A stretch of 64,000 bases of DNA from Qipengyuania soli (GCF_015529805.1 NZ_CP064654.1:2294001-2358000); one strand, 5' to 3'; shown: positions 26,773 to 36,026, counted from the stretch's first letter. Numbers and translations are program-made. The notes: generated from the letters alone by a model not told the origin.

Positions 26773-27977
26773 CGGTGCGCACCTTCCACGGCTGCGGCGA
26801 TCGTTTCCGCAAGCCCGTCCAAATCGCTGACGAAGGCGCTTTTGCGCTTGATCGACCGGGCAAGGACACCCTGGTCCTGCGCCGAAGCAAGGGTGGCGCT
26901 GTCGAGCGCAATTCCGGCAGTCACAGGTCGCCCGAGAGCCTTTTCGACGTCGCCGAGGCTGATCGCGCTGAAAAGCTTGCGCTCGGTCTTGTTGACCACG
27001 ATCGAGATCAGGCGATGGTCGAGCCCGAGATTCTTGAACAGATCAAGTCGTCGCCGCGCCTGCCGCAGGCTGGCCAGCGTCTGTTCGACGACCATGACGA
27101 CACTATCGGCTTTCGACAGGACGTTCAGCGTCCAGTTGGTCAGGTTCGACGGGAGATCGAGCACGACGTAATCGTATTCGTTTCGCGCGATTTCCAGGAT
27201 CCGCGCAAGATCTTCGGCCTTAACGGCTTCGATAGGAATAATCTCTCCAGGTGCAGCGATTACGGAAACGCCGCTGGCGTGTCGCTCGGCAACAGACTGC
27301 ATCAACGATGCGTCGATCCGCTTGCCCGCTTCGAGCAGGTCACTGAGCGTACGGCGGGGTGTGATACCAAGCACTTCGGCCAACCTGCCCGACTGGATGT
27401 CGAGGTCGAAGATGCAAACGCGCGGCCGCGCATCGTCATCGGCGAGAGATGCGGCCAGGTGACTGGCGATCGTCGTGGCGCCCGAGCCGCCAACCGCGCG
27501 GGTAACCGCAATGACCGGCGCCAGCTCGACTTCCTGTTCGGCAGGGTGCCCTTTTGTCTCGAGGACCGCGACGACGGTCTGGAGAATTTCTTCGGCCGCA
27601 AAGGGCAGTTCCACCACGTCGGCCACGCCTTCGCGAACGAGTGTGCGAACCAGCTTGAGATCGACGTTCTTCATGGCGACGATCTGGGGCATGCCAGGAC
27701 GGATCGCGTGGAGCTTGCGGATCCGCTCCATGCTGCGAGGAACTGTCGGATCCACTTCGAAGACGATGATGCCAGAGGTATTGACCTCGGCTTCTGGGAT
27801 GGTGTCACCCGGATCGACCGCAATGAAATTCGCGTCTGAAATCCAGTTGGCCCCTGCCGACGCCTTCAGGGAGTCGATGTACTCGCCGGACGCGACGACC
27901 GTAATGGGCGCAGTAAGCTGCAACTCCAGTTCCTTCCCGCGGTCGAGTATGTATTCACCATGGCCCATATCGATCAC
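26769..27977 (-). CDS. cpaE: Tad pilus localisation ATPase CpaE/TadZ
   Basis: This 402-residue protein has a receiver-like N-terminal domain (about 20-140) and a ParA/MinD-like ATPase domain with AVGGSGATTIASHLA. The signature Lys of the deviant Walker A is replaced, as in other TadZ/CpaE proteins. The segment VLDLPSNLTNWTLNVLSKADSVVMV is typical of this class. It places the Tad machine at the cell pole. About 139 bp separate it from the TadE-type gene upstream. Confidence 0.93.
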   Translation of the reverse strand: MIDMGHGEYILDRGKELELQLTAPITVVASGEYIDSLKASAGANWISDANFIAVDPGDTIPEAEVNTSGIIVFEVDPTVPRSMERIRKLHAIRPGMPQIVAMKNVDLKLVRTLVREGVADVVELPFAAEEILQTVVAVLETKGHPAEQEVELAPVIAVTRAVGGSGATTIASHLAASLADDDARPRVCIFDLDIQSGRLAEVLGITPRRTLSDLLEAGKRIDASLMQSVAERHASGVSVIAAPGEIIPIEAVKAEDLARILEIARNEYDYVVLDLPSNLTNWTLNVLSKADSVVMVVEQTLASLRQARRRLDLFKNLGLDHRLISIVVNKTERKLFSAISLGDVEKALGRPVTAGIALDSATLASAQDQGVLARSIKRKSAFVSDLDGLAETIAAAVEGAHR

Positions 27978-28116
27978 CAGATAACACCTTCAATACTTGT
28001 TGCGCGAGGCGCAGTCCCTCCCTGTCGAAAAACGAGACAACCCGAACCTTGTCGCTCTTTGCGGCAACTTTGGCCCGATAATTCCAGAGAATTCATAAGG
28101 ATGCAGAGTACGAACA

Positions 28117-28740
28117 TCAGTTGAAATTCGTCCCCTGACCATCTTCCATCGTCAAAGTATATGCAAAATCGGGAAAACCTACAGTGCTCCCGAACAGCAA
28201 ATATGACCGGAAAGTCTGATTGAGCAGGCGCACGGTTACAAAGGGCGCGATGTCCATTCCGGTAGGATTGCCTGCATAGCCCAGCCCGGACCCAGAGTAA
28301 TCGATTGCGATATCTGCCAGTGCCACCCTCGGGTAAATGTTCTTCACACGGCCCGCGACGCGATTGAAGGAAGTGGTATCGAGCGTCAGCGTCCCGTCGA
28401 GACAGGTCCCGCTGACGCAAGTGCAACCGGTCGAGCGGCAGGTGATCTTTCCGAACGCGCTAGCGGGAATGCGATCCCCCTGATTGATAAGGACCCCCCC
28501 AACGGTTCTTCCAGTATAAGTATATGTCGCAAGCTCGGTCACGAGTGGATCGGTTACCACTGCGGCACGCGCGCCGACCTGGGATGCCTTTTCGCCTTGG
28601 TTGAACAGGTAGGCATACCGCCCTGCATCGATGATCGCGATGACGAAGAGGATGAAGATGGGCAGGATCAGAGCGAACTCCGCCGCGCCTGCGCCCCTCT
28701 GATCGCGCCAGAAGGCCTTGAAGAAACGAACCAACCTCAT
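28117..28740 (-). CDS. TadE/F-type pseudopilin 1
   Basis: This 207-residue protein starts with a short basic segment, then GAGAAEFALILPIFILFVIAIIDAGRY, the TadE-like prepilin hydrophobic helix with the conserved Glu. The large extracytoplasmic part contains several Cys (ITCRSTGCTCVSGTC). ATG 28740 overlaps the preceding gene stop (ATGA). It is processed by the prepilin peptidase and forms minor subunits of the pilus. Confidence 0.88.
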   Translation of the reverse strand: MRLVRFFKAFWRDQRGAGAAEFALILPIFILFVIAIIDAGRYAYLFNQGEKASQVGARAAVVTDPLVTELATYTYTGRTVGGVLINQGDRIPASAFGKITCRSTGCTCVSGTCLDGTLTLDTTSFNRVAGRVKNIYPRVALADIAIDYSGSGLGYAGNPTGMDIAPFVTVRLLNQTFRSYLLFGSTVGFPDFAYTLTMEDGQGTNFN

Positions 28741-29225
28741 ATGCCCATCACCGCGGCTTGCTGGGTGGCGTAGAGTTCGTAGGAATTGGTCAGGAAACCG
28801 AGGCCGTGGAACAGCGAGGGGAAATTCACCCGCGCGCTGACCGTGACGACCGGCGCATTCGGTTCGTCCCGATAGATGCCCGTCCGCAATGCGGTCGTCG
28901 GGCAATTGACGGCCACGGTCACATTCGAATTTACCCAGCCGAAGACCCGGGTCGTGCCACCCGAGGGTTGGCCAGTCCTGGTTACTTCCTTGATCGCCGT
29001 TTCGGTTGCGCTGGGGAGCGTGTATCCTGCCGTGCAATTGATATCGACGAAGCTCTGGCGCGCAGCGAAGCGCGCCCCGTCGCGCACACCCTTCACCACC
29101 TGGTGCTGGTTGTAGAAATAGTAGCCCATCTCGACGGCTCCGAAGACCATCAGAATCAGAAGTGGCAGCAGCAGCGCCATTTCGCCGGCAGCCGCACCGC
29201 GCTCGCAACGGACAAAGGCGCGCAT
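28737..29225 (-). CDS. TadE/F-type pseudopilin 2
   Basis: This 162-residue protein has MRAFVRCERGAAAGEMALLL, a TadE-type N-terminus with a Gly/Glu processing region and one membrane helix (to about 40). ATG 29225 has an AGGTGA site upstream; an alternative GTG at 29234 overlaps the TadG stop. It overlaps the next pseudopilin gene by four bases. Confidence 0.87.
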   Translation of the reverse strand: MRAFVRCERGAAAGEMALLLPLLILMVFGAVEMGYYFYNQHQVVKGVRDGARFAARQSFVDINCTAGYTLPSATETAIKEVTRTGQPSGGTTRVFGWVNSNVTVAVNCPTTALRTGIYRDEPNAPVVTVSARVNFPSLFHGLGFLTNSYELYATQQAAVMGI

Positions 29226-29230
29226 GATGC

Positions 29231-30913
29231 TCACCTGATCAGGTACGGGACATCGCGGCGGATGACCGTCCCTGCAGTTTCGCCACGCGAACCCGAGGCC
29301 GTCTTGCCGATGATTTCGGCGTAGATCTCGTCCTTCTGGGTGTAGTTGGCGTTGCCTGGTCGGCTACGGTTGAGCGAAGGTTCGACCAGGAACACGTCCA
29401 TGAACTCCACAACCGGTACCGACCGCGAATTGCCTTTCACGTCGAGCGCCTTGCAATTGATGACCGCGACGGACAGGCGGCGACGGTCGGCCACCGTTGA
29501 AGTCGGCACGACGCCCGCTCCGAAGCCCTTGCGAGGACTGCACTGCGGCGTTCCGTATGCCGAGTTCGAATTGGGGCCGCCAAGCACTCTGACACCATCG
29601 ACTACGGTTCCGCGCTTCTCAATTTCCCAGAGGTAGACTTCGTAGCGCGTCGGGAAACGGCAGCGGGCCGGTGTGCCACTGCAACCGCTTAGTGTAAGAC
29701 CCGTGTTGGTCTGCCATTCGGCTTCCGACCAATAGCCGGTTAGGCCGTCCTCGGTGCGCCGGTAGTGCGTCGCGAAATAGGCGTTGCGATCCCAAAATCC
29801 GTCGCCGACCGGCCCGGTGCAGGCCTTGGTGTTCATCGCATGGCAGACATCGCGCGGATGACCCATCGATGTCGGGATGTTCGCTGCACTTGAGAGATCG
29901 AGAGCATTGTTCGAGCCCGGGAGGTACTTCGTTCCCGTTGTCTCGTGCCAGCCGTTGTTGTGGTCCTTGCACGAGTTCGTGTCAGTAAAGACATCAGTGT
30001 GCACGACGTCCTTCTGGACGTTGATCGACGCGGGGCAATTGCCGCCGGTCGGGCAGGACACGTCGCCATTGTAGATGTCGAAGCGCGTATTCATGGAATC
30101 ACTGACGTCGGTCTTGTTACCGGTGTCGGTATCCACCGCGTCGTTCGCGGATTTCGATACGCATTCACCCGGAGGCGTATCCCAGCCCAGCGCCTTGCGC
30201 AGGTCCGGCGTACCGCCGCCCGTACCGGGGATCGTATCGAGGAAGCCGAAATTGCCTGGCGCCCATGAACCGCCGCCGCCCGACGCCCCGCCTTTGAGGA
30301 AGAGGCCCATGCCGCGGTAATTGTCGGCGTTGAATGGGAGGCTCTTGTCGGTGTTGGTGGTGGGCTCACTGGGGTTGCAGATCATCAAGGGCGGAGTGCG
30401 ACACAGGGCAGCGCCGATCCCGGCGACTGCTTCGCCCGACAAAGTGTTTTCGAACCATCCGACGACCGGAGTGAGCGCGTATTTGGCCTTGCGGTCCTCC
30501 ACCTTCACGCGAATGAAATTCGCCTTGGCGTCCGACGCTGCAAGTGTTGTGTCCAACCGGTTGGTATCGGCTTCGGCCTGGGCCAGCGTCTCGTAAAAGA
30601 ACACGCCTGTGCCGGCCACCGGGATGTCGACGGTCATCGTGTCACCGTCGTTTCCGAACACCGTCAGGTTTGTAACGAGGCCATTGCGTGCAACGGCGAT
30701 CGCTCGATTGATGGAACCGGTGGTCTGGTCGAGCTGCGTTGCACCTGCGAGTGCAGCCTGGTCAGCAGCATTCTGGAGTTCGGTGTCGAGCGCCGCCATG
30801 CGAGCGTAATCGAAACCTATGCCCGCAGCCCCTACAAGCGCAGGGAGCATAAGCGCGTAGAGGGCGGCACTCGCGCCGCTCTCGTCACTCCAGAACTTCC
30901 CCAACCAGGTCAT
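29231..30913 (-). CDS. tadG: TadG-like pilus assembly protein
   Basis: The 560-residue protein has an N-terminal TadE/G membrane helix (SGASAALYALMLPALVGAAGIGFDYARM) followed by the typical Tad segment AALDTELQNAADQAALAGATQL. The rest is a large Cys- and Gly-rich extracytoplasmic region without a clear MIDAS motif. TadG proteins are associated with pilus attachment to the wall. It is followed after 5 bp by the pseudopilin genes. Confidence 0.88.
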   Translation of the reverse strand: MTWLGKFWSDESGASAALYALMLPALVGAAGIGFDYARMAALDTELQNAADQAALAGATQLDQTTGSINRAIAVARNGLVTNLTVFGNDGDTMTVDIPVAGTGVFFYETLAQAEADTNRLDTTLAASDAKANFIRVKVEDRKAKYALTPVVGWFENTLSGEAVAGIGAALCRTPPLMICNPSEPTTNTDKSLPFNADNYRGMGLFLKGGASGGGGSWAPGNFGFLDTIPGTGGGTPDLRKALGWDTPPGECVSKSANDAVDTDTGNKTDVSDSMNTRFDIYNGDVSCPTGGNCPASINVQKDVVHTDVFTDTNSCKDHNNGWHETTGTKYLPGSNNALDLSSAANIPTSMGHPRDVCHAMNTKACTGPVGDGFWDRNAYFATHYRRTEDGLTGYWSEAEWQTNTGLTLSGCSGTPARCRFPTRYEVYLWEIEKRGTVVDGVRVLGGPNSNSAYGTPQCSPRKGFGAGVVPTSTVADRRRLSVAVINCKALDVKGNSRSVPVVEFMDVFLVEPSLNRSRPGNANYTQKDEIYAEIIGKTASGSRGETAGTVIRRDVPYLIR

Positions 30914-30931
30914 ACATGCCTCACATCACGC

Positions 30932-31210
30932 TCAGTTTGGGCCCGAACCCTCGGTCGTGCTTATGGTCTCGGGCTGCTTCACGGCATCCTTGCGATACCG
31001 TTCGACAGCCTGCGCGGCGTGATCGCCACTTGTTACCATATCGTCTTCGTAAACGGGATCGGGATTGACGACCTGCGCCATCATAGTCTGGCGATTGGCT
31101 TCACCAAAAGCAGCATCGCCCGGACGGTCGAAAACCGCATTGTCCGCGCACGCTGCTGCAAGCGGCAGTACCGAGATCGCAAGGGTGAAACGAAGAACCT
31201 TAGTAGTCAT
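30932..31210 (-). CDS. Small lipoprotein in the CpaD position
   Basis: This 92-residue protein has a hydrophobic start ending in PLAAAC (Cys near residue 21), which could be a lipobox. The rest is polar (NPDPVYEDDMVTSGDHAAQAVERYR). It lies between the secretin and TadG, where CpaD is found in Caulobacter, but is far shorter than the roughly 200-residue CpaD, and I cannot see CpaD motifs. The start overlaps the secretin gene end by 11 bp. It may be a pilotin-like substitute; this is inferred from position only. Confidence 0.75.
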   Translation of the reverse strand: MTTKVLRFTLAISVLPLAAACADNAVFDRPGDAAFGEANRQTMMAQVVNPDPVYEDDMVTSGDHAAQAVERYRKDAVKQPETISTTEGSGPN

Positions 31211-32651
31211 AGTCTTCACCCTCCTTGACGACCACGGGTGCCTTGGGCGCTGCAAGTTCGCTCGCCGGCACCGGATCGTATGCTTCGCCCGACAGGATTG
31301 TCTTGAGCGCATCCGGATCATGCACGCGGTCTGTGGGCAGCTTTACCTGCGAAGGCTTGATCGGCTTCACCAGCCGCGGCGTAACCACGATCAGCAGTTC
31401 GGTTTCACCCTTCTGGAACTGGGTCGAGCGGAACAGCGCACCCAGGATAGGGATGTTACCAAGCAATGGGACCTGGTTGACCGTGGTTTTGAAATCTTGC
31501 TGCAGCAGGCCCGCAATCGCGAAACTTTCACCATCGCGAAGTTCGAGCGTGGTCGACGCGCGACGGGTCTGCAAGCCAGGAATGCTGATACCATTAAGCT
31601 GGATCGAAGCCGCGGGATCGATCGAACTGACTTCGGGCTCAACAATCATGTTGATGACGCCATCACCTAGCACGGTCGGCGTAAAGCCGAGACTGACACC
31701 AAACGGCTTGAACTCGATCGAGATGCCGTTGTTGCCGCCGTTACCGGCGCCGCCGCCACCTCCGCCGCCGCTTTGGACGACGGGAATGGGAAATTCACCG
31801 CCTGCAAGGAAAGAGGCCCTTTCGCCTGACAAGGCGACGAGCGTCGGTTCGGCCAGGGTTTTGGCGAAACCCTTGTCCTCAAGGGCGTTGAGGTAGCCGT
31901 TGAAATCAATTCCGAGTGCGCTGAACGCACCGCCGATCACACCGAAGCTGTCCTGGATTGCAGAGAAGCGAAGGACATCGACCGGATTGGTGAGCGTTCC
32001 GGGTGTAAGACCGGCGCCCGGACCGCTAACCGAACCGAAATCACCGCCCCGGTCGATACCGAAACCGCGCACGCCGACATCTTCACCGATCGAGCGGTTG
32101 ACCTCGGCAAACTTGACCTCGAGCATGACCTGCTGGCTGCTGCCCAGGCTGATCATGTTGACGACGTTCTCGCCGGCATAGGTCCTCGCAAGCAGGACTG
32201 CGCGATCGATTGCACCGGGATCATTGGCAAGGCCGGTCAGGACCAGCGCATTGCCCGAGATATGTGCGTCGATCTGGCTACCCGGGATCAACTGCGAGAC
32301 CTGGGTGCGGAACGCTTCCGAATCCGGGCCCACCGAAATATCCATAACGGAGAGCACACGGCCACGCGCATCATAGAGCGTCAGGCTGGTGGTTCCCATG
32401 CCCTTGCCCAGCACGTACAGCGAATTCTCGGTAAGAGCGACGATATCGGCAATCTCGGCATTGCCGATCAGCGCTTTGGCAATCGCCCGGTCGGCTGTGA
32501 CCACCTGGCTTTTGTTAAGTGGGATTTCCAACGTTCCGGCATGGATGCCCCCGCCGGCATATTGCTGCGCCTGCGCAGGAACCGAAGCGATGAGAGCGAG
32601 GGGTAGGGCTGCGGCGCAAAGCGCGCGTCCGATGAAAGTCTTAGTTGCCAC
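31200..32651 (-). CDS. cpaC: Tad pilus secretin CpaC/RcpA
   Basis: The 483-residue protein has a signal peptide (to AQAQ), a BON-like N-terminal region (about 90-180) and a C-terminal secretin domain with SGERASFLAGGEFPIPV, GVSLGFTPTVLGDGVINMIVEPEVS, and TELLIVVTPRLVKP. It forms the outer-membrane gate of the pilus. A Gly/Asn loop (near 295-305) is inserted within the secretin domain, a common feature. It overlaps the CpaB gene by 11 bp. Confidence 0.95.
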   Translation of the reverse strand: MATKTFIGRALCAAALPLALIASVPAQAQQYAGGGIHAGTLEIPLNKSQVVTADRAIAKALIGNAEIADIVALTENSLYVLGKGMGTTSLTLYDARGRVLSVMDISVGPDSEAFRTQVSQLIPGSQIDAHISGNALVLTGLANDPGAIDRAVLLARTYAGENVVNMISLGSSQQVMLEVKFAEVNRSIGEDVGVRGFGIDRGGDFGSVSGPGAGLTPGTLTNPVDVLRFSAIQDSFGVIGGAFSALGIDFNGYLNALEDKGFAKTLAEPTLVALSGERASFLAGGEFPIPVVQSGGGGGGGAGNGGNNGISIEFKPFGVSLGFTPTVLGDGVINMIVEPEVSSIDPAASIQLNGISIPGLQTRRASTTLELRDGESFAIAGLLQQDFKTTVNQVPLLGNIPILGALFRSTQFQKGETELLIVVTPRLVKPIKPSQVKLPTDRVHDPDALKTILSGEAYDPVPASELAAPKAPVVVKEGEDYDY

Positions 32652-33543
32652 GGTTCACCTCCTGGCGAGCACCCTCGGTGCCGCGGTAAATTACCATCGA
32701 CGGGCCGCCGTAACTGGGAACGAAGGTCGTCGTTCCCGAAGCAGCAGGGCCGCTCGGAGCGCGGTAGGGAGCGGCGCGCGGCGCCGGGGTGCCACCTCCA
32801 CCACCCCCGGTACTGCGCTGCGAATAGCGGATCGCACCACCGGGAAGATCGCGGGTCGTGACGACGCGGGTGGCACCGACAGTCTGGTTCTCGACGTTGC
32901 GCAGCGCCAGGCTCAGGCGACCGCTCTCGACAGCGAGGGTCAGCTTCTGGGCATTGTCCTGGTCGACCAGCAGGGTCGCCATCTTGAGCTCCTGAGGTTC
33001 TGTGCTGCTTTCCGATGCGCGGCGGTCAATCGCGATGACCTGGACGTTCTCGAGAATCACCGAAGTCATCTTCTCGTCGTTGCCGCCGGGAATGGTACGC
33101 GTCATGAGCACGTCGACCGCATCGCCCGGAGTGACGAAACCGGCGACGCCGGCCACTTCGTTCACGGGGATGGTGACGGCTCGCATGTCGTCGGGAATGT
33201 TTTCCGAAAGGATCGCGCGTTCGGAGATGCGCGACTGGAGAATGGGTTCGCCCTGGGCGATCGGACGGATCGCAACGTCGCGGCCGGCAAAGCGGGCCAT
33301 ATCGGTGAAAGCTCCGGCCGGAACTGATTGGGCCGGCCAGTTCACCAGGCGGACATTGTCGGGCGTGAGCGGGGATCCGAAGTCGAGGTCCTGCGACGCC
33401 ACAGCGATGCGAACCAGTTGCTGTTCCTCAGCAACGCGTTCCTGCTGTTCTTCGACACCGGAGAAATAGGCATTGGCGAGATAGACAGCGATAAGCCCCA
33501 GGACCACTGCCACGCCGATGATGATCAAATTGCGCCGTTCCAT
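32641..33543 (-). CDS. cpaB: Flp pilus assembly protein CpaB/RcpC
   Basis: The 300-residue protein has an N-terminal membrane helix (residues 6-28), an SAF-like domain (VRIAVASQDLDFGSPLTPDNVRLVNWP), and the RcpC segment MRAVTIPVNEVAGVAGFVTPGDAVDVLMT. The last 70 residues are Pro/Gly-rich. CpaB connects pilus assembly with the cell envelope. A hairpin precedes its start. Confidence 0.93.
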   Translation of the reverse strand: MERRNLIIIGVAVVLGLIAVYLANAYFSGVEEQQERVAEEQQLVRIAVASQDLDFGSPLTPDNVRLVNWPAQSVPAGAFTDMARFAGRDVAIRPIAQGEPILQSRISERAILSENIPDDMRAVTIPVNEVAGVAGFVTPGDAVDVLMTRTIPGGNDEKMTSVILENVQVIAIDRRASESSTEPQELKMATLLVDQDNAQKLTLAVESGRLSLALRNVENQTVGATRVVTTRDLPGGAIRYSQRSTGGGGGGTPAPRAAPYRAPSGPAASGTTTFVPSYGGPSMVIYRGTEGARQEVNRGN

Positions 33544-33581
33544 CGCGCATCCCCCTCAAGCTGCCCCTTCAAACGCAGTAT

Positions 33582-33614
33582 ACCGGCCCTTCCCGCAATC
33601 AGGGAAGGGCCGGT
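33582..33614 (-). terminator. Hairpin between the Flp genes and cpaB (attenuator/partial terminator)
   Basis: A 13-bp perfect stem (ACCGGCCCTTCCC with GGGAAGGGCCGGT) has a 7-base loop. It lies between the second Flp gene and cpaB with no strong T-tract after it. It is probably a transcript-stability or partial-termination hairpin that favours pilin mRNA over the assembly genes. Confidence 0.6.
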
Positions 33615-33629
33615 AACCTTACTGGCTAA

Positions 33630-33830
33630 TTAGCCGCAGACGCCGCCAGCATTGACAGTACGCGACGAGGTAATGCAGTTGCCGGCCGTGCTCATCGCAC
33701 CCGAAATCGAGGTGGCGAGGAAGCGAGCGCCGAGGATGATTGCAATACCGACCATGACGAGGATCAGGGCGTATTCGGCAGCCGAAGCGCCCGATTCGTC
33801 AGCAACGAAGTTCTTGATGAAGTTGGTCAT
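33630..33830 (-). CDS. Flp-type pilin (copy 2)
   Basis: The 66-residue pilin has a short leader, then SGASAAEYALILVMVGIAIILG, the Flp prepilin signature with the G/ASAAEY processing site, and a C-terminal disulfide-capable pair (CITSSRTVNAGGVC). It differs from copy 1 by one residue (N in AGNC). It is the structural subunit of the pilus. Confidence 0.95.
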   Translation of the reverse strand: MTNFIKNFVADESGASAAEYALILVMVGIAIILGARFLATSISGAMSTAGNCITSSRTVNAGGVCG

Positions 33831-33875
33831 GATTCAAATCCTTGTGTGAAGTTCGAAAAAACCGATTGGCAGTGA

Positions 33876-34076
33876 TCAGCCGCAAACGCCGCCAGCGTTA
33901 ACGGTGCGCGAGCTGGTGATGCAGTCGCCGGCCGTGCTCATCGCACCCGAAATCGAGGTGGCGAGGAAGCGCGCGCCGAGAATGATCGCAATGCCGACCA
34001 TCACAAGGATGAGAGCGTATTCGGCAGCCGAAGCGCCGGATTCGTCAGCGACGAAGTTCTTGATGAAGTTGGTCAT
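33876..34076 (-). CDS. Flp-type pilin (copy 1)
   Basis: This 66-residue Flp pilin carries the same N-terminal signature and C-terminal Cys pair as copy 2. Only one residue differs (D in AGDC), while about 20 nucleotide positions differ, all but one silent. The two genes are 45 bp apart and are the first of the locus. Confidence 0.95.
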   Translation of the reverse strand: MTNFIKNFVADESGASAAEYALILVMVGIAIILGARFLATSISGAMSTAGDCITSSRTVNAGGVCG

Positions 34077-34256
34077 GATACAAATACCCTAGTCCAAGCG
34101 GGGACGTGTCCCCCTCATTTCACAAAAGGCTCCGGCATCTATTTCCGGCTTGCCCTTGTCCGTGCGGGTATTTCTGGAACCGGCGCGACCGTTTTCTATT
34201 TTTAACCGACGGTTACGCCGGTCCAAGAAACGCCTGTTCCCTCACGGAACGATTAA

Positions 34257-34285
34257 ATCATCACCAACAGTGTAACCTACGTCAA
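34257..34285 (-). promoter_or_regulatory. Candidate promoter of the tad/flp locus
   Basis: On the minus strand TTGACG (34280-34285) and GATGAT (34257-34262) are 17 bp apart, matching sigma-70-type consensus at five and four of six positions. The leader would be about 170 bases long. The 400-bp region 34077-34484 is poorer in GC than its neighbours and contains no other credible gene. Confidence 0.4.
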
Positions 34286-34484
34286 CGTTTCGGTAACCCA
34301 TTTAATTTTTCTCCGAAAAACAGTGATTTATGGAAAAATGCGTTGCCAGTGTTGGTTAATTGCAACGATTCTGATTTGGCTACTGGCTGCACCATAACCC
34401 TCGGGAATCCGTGGGATTCTGCGAGTCAAACCGCGAGTCACTGCAGTTGCCGCAAAGGAAACCAAAATCGCCGATTGGTGTTGA

Positions 34485-35300
34485 ATGGTCGAAATGGTAT
34501 CAAAACGGCACAGATTGCAGTTCATTGCGCGCGCTTCGCGCAGCTTCGATCGCAAGACCCGTGTCCTCGTCAGCAAGCTCCGCCCCACCATCGAAAGCGC
34601 AATCCCCTGGTGGATCGTAACTTGGCTTGTCCTGTCGGCATGGAAGGTGTCCGGCGCCCTGGGTGAGGGGCCCTCGGGATCTGATGTTGCTTACACCGTG
34701 CTTCCCTATCTGCTCATCGCCCTCGCCCCTGTCGTAGCCCTGCGGTTGGCCGAGAGCGCTTTTACTGACCGATCCACGGCGTGGACACCGCGCACGCGCC
34801 TCGCCCGAATCGGTCGCTGGCGCGATGTCGCGGTGGAGACCGCCCGCGAGCACCGCCTGTTCGGGCCGGTTGGATTTCTCGCCTCGCTCACGATCGGCAT
34901 GCTGCTCAACGTCGTATTGCGCAGCGGCGAGTTCCTCCTGGCAGTGCCCGCCATAGGTACCGCAGCACCAGACTGGGCCCGCGCCCTGTTCCTTTCCATG
35001 GCGTTCGAGACCATGGCGATGAACTTCCTCTACATGGTCTGCTTCGTCATGGCCCTGCGCGCGGTCCCCGCTTTCCCGCGCATGCTGGTGGCAACGTGGA
35101 TTGTCGACCTTGCCTTCCAGCTGCGTACCGCGACCATAGTCGGTTCACACGAAGCGCTTCCACCCGACGTCGCGATCGCTCTGACCGGAGTATTGCAGGG
35201 CAATGTCCAGAAGGTCTGCATCAGCATCTTCATCTGGCTGCCTTATCTCCTTCTGTCGAAGCGGGTGAACCTGACCTACCGTCATCGCCTCGCGCGCTGA
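34485..35300 (+). CDS. Polytopic membrane protein of unknown function
   Basis: The 271-residue product has about five hydrophobic segments (near residues 42-60, 72-92, 130-150, 172-195, 240-260) and a basic N-terminus. Conserved-looking loops include WWIVTWLVLSAWK, AFPRMLVATWIVDLAFQL and a C-terminal cluster of Arg. I recall DUF2569-type proteins but cannot confirm this. The start could also be ATG 34494. It reads away from the Tad locus with a shared 400-bp upstream region. Confidence 0.65.
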   Translation: MVEMVSKRHRLQFIARASRSFDRKTRVLVSKLRPTIESAIPWWIVTWLVLSAWKVSGALGEGPSGSDVAYTVLPYLLIALAPVVALRLAESAFTDRSTAWTPRTRLARIGRWRDVAVETAREHRLFGPVGFLASLTIGMLLNVVLRSGEFLLAVPAIGTAAPDWARALFLSMAFETMAMNFLYMVCFVMALRAVPAFPRMLVATWIVDLAFQLRTATIVGSHEALPPDVAIALTGVLQGNVQKVCISIFIWLPYLLLSKRVNLTYRHRLAR

Positions 35301-35390
35301 GCCCCGCTCTACCCCGCCTGCCCCCTCGCCTGCCCGATGGGCTTATGCTAGACGGCAGCTTGCGAAGAAGCTGGAGGGCAGCGGGAAGTC

Positions 35391-36026
35391 ATGGTGCTCA
35401 CGCACGGACGCAAGCGGTTGATTTTGAGCGGTGCTGCCGTGCTGGCAGCGCTTGCCGTCAGCCTGCCTCTCCTTCCGCGCCTGCAGACAATTGCCGCCCC
35501 GTATACCGGCGTGATGCGCGTCGTGCTCCCCACCTATACCAGGATTACCCTGCCGGGTGTCGGCGAAGGGGACGTGGTAGATACGACACTCGCCGATCCC
35601 CAAGCCATCGAGGATACGGCGGCCCTTGCCGTGGAGGAGGCCAGCCTTGCACCGCAAGCCGACGCAGGGTCCCGCCCGACCGTGCTGCCCAAGATCGCGC
35701 CGGGGAACATCATCCCGGTCAAGTTCGATATCGAGAGCCCGGGCCTTGGCGACGAGGTGGTGGGCGGCGACGAGATCGTCGTGCGCAAGAGCGTCCGGCT
35801 CGGCTCGCGCGACCTTGGCAAACTGCCGATCCATGTCGATTCGCGCTCGCGCCTGCTGATCCGGCCAAGTGACCTAAGGTCGGTCCTCGCGAACGCAGGA
35901 CAGGAAGACAAATTTCGCGAAGGTTCGGGCTCCAACGAGCTGCGCACGCTTGGCGATCTGCGCAAGGACGGTGTCGACCTGCGCTATGACCCTACCAGCG
36001 ACAGCGTGGTCCTGACGATCGGCTGA
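35391..36026 (+). CDS. Membrane-anchored protein of unknown function
   Basis: The 211-residue protein has one N-terminal membrane helix (about 10-30) and a soluble remainder with a Pro/Asp-rich middle and a possible beta-rich C-terminus (KLPIHVDSRSRLLIRPSDLRSVL..TLGDLRKDGVDLRYDPTSDSVVLTIG). No family is recognised. It ends 7 bp before the convergent M23 peptidase gene. Confidence 0.7.
   Translation: MVLTHGRKRLILSGAAVLAALAVSLPLLPRLQTIAAPYTGVMRVVLPTYTRITLPGVGEGDVVDTTLADPQAIEDTAALAVEEASLAPQADAGSRPTVLPKIAPGNIIPVKFDIESPGLGDEVVGGDEIVVRKSVRLGSRDLGKLPIHVDSRSRLLIRPSDLRSVLANAGQEDKFREGSGSNELRTLGDLRKDGVDLRYDPTSDSVVLTIG

Noticed and set aside
27974..28426. A 150-codon frame between cpaE and the pseudopilin
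   Set aside because: It overlaps the better-supported pseudopilin frame and lacks pilin or other motifs.
34106..34666. A 186-codon frame upstream of the 34485 membrane protein
   Set aside because: It covers the pilin promoter region, has odd residue composition and overlaps the better 34485 frame.
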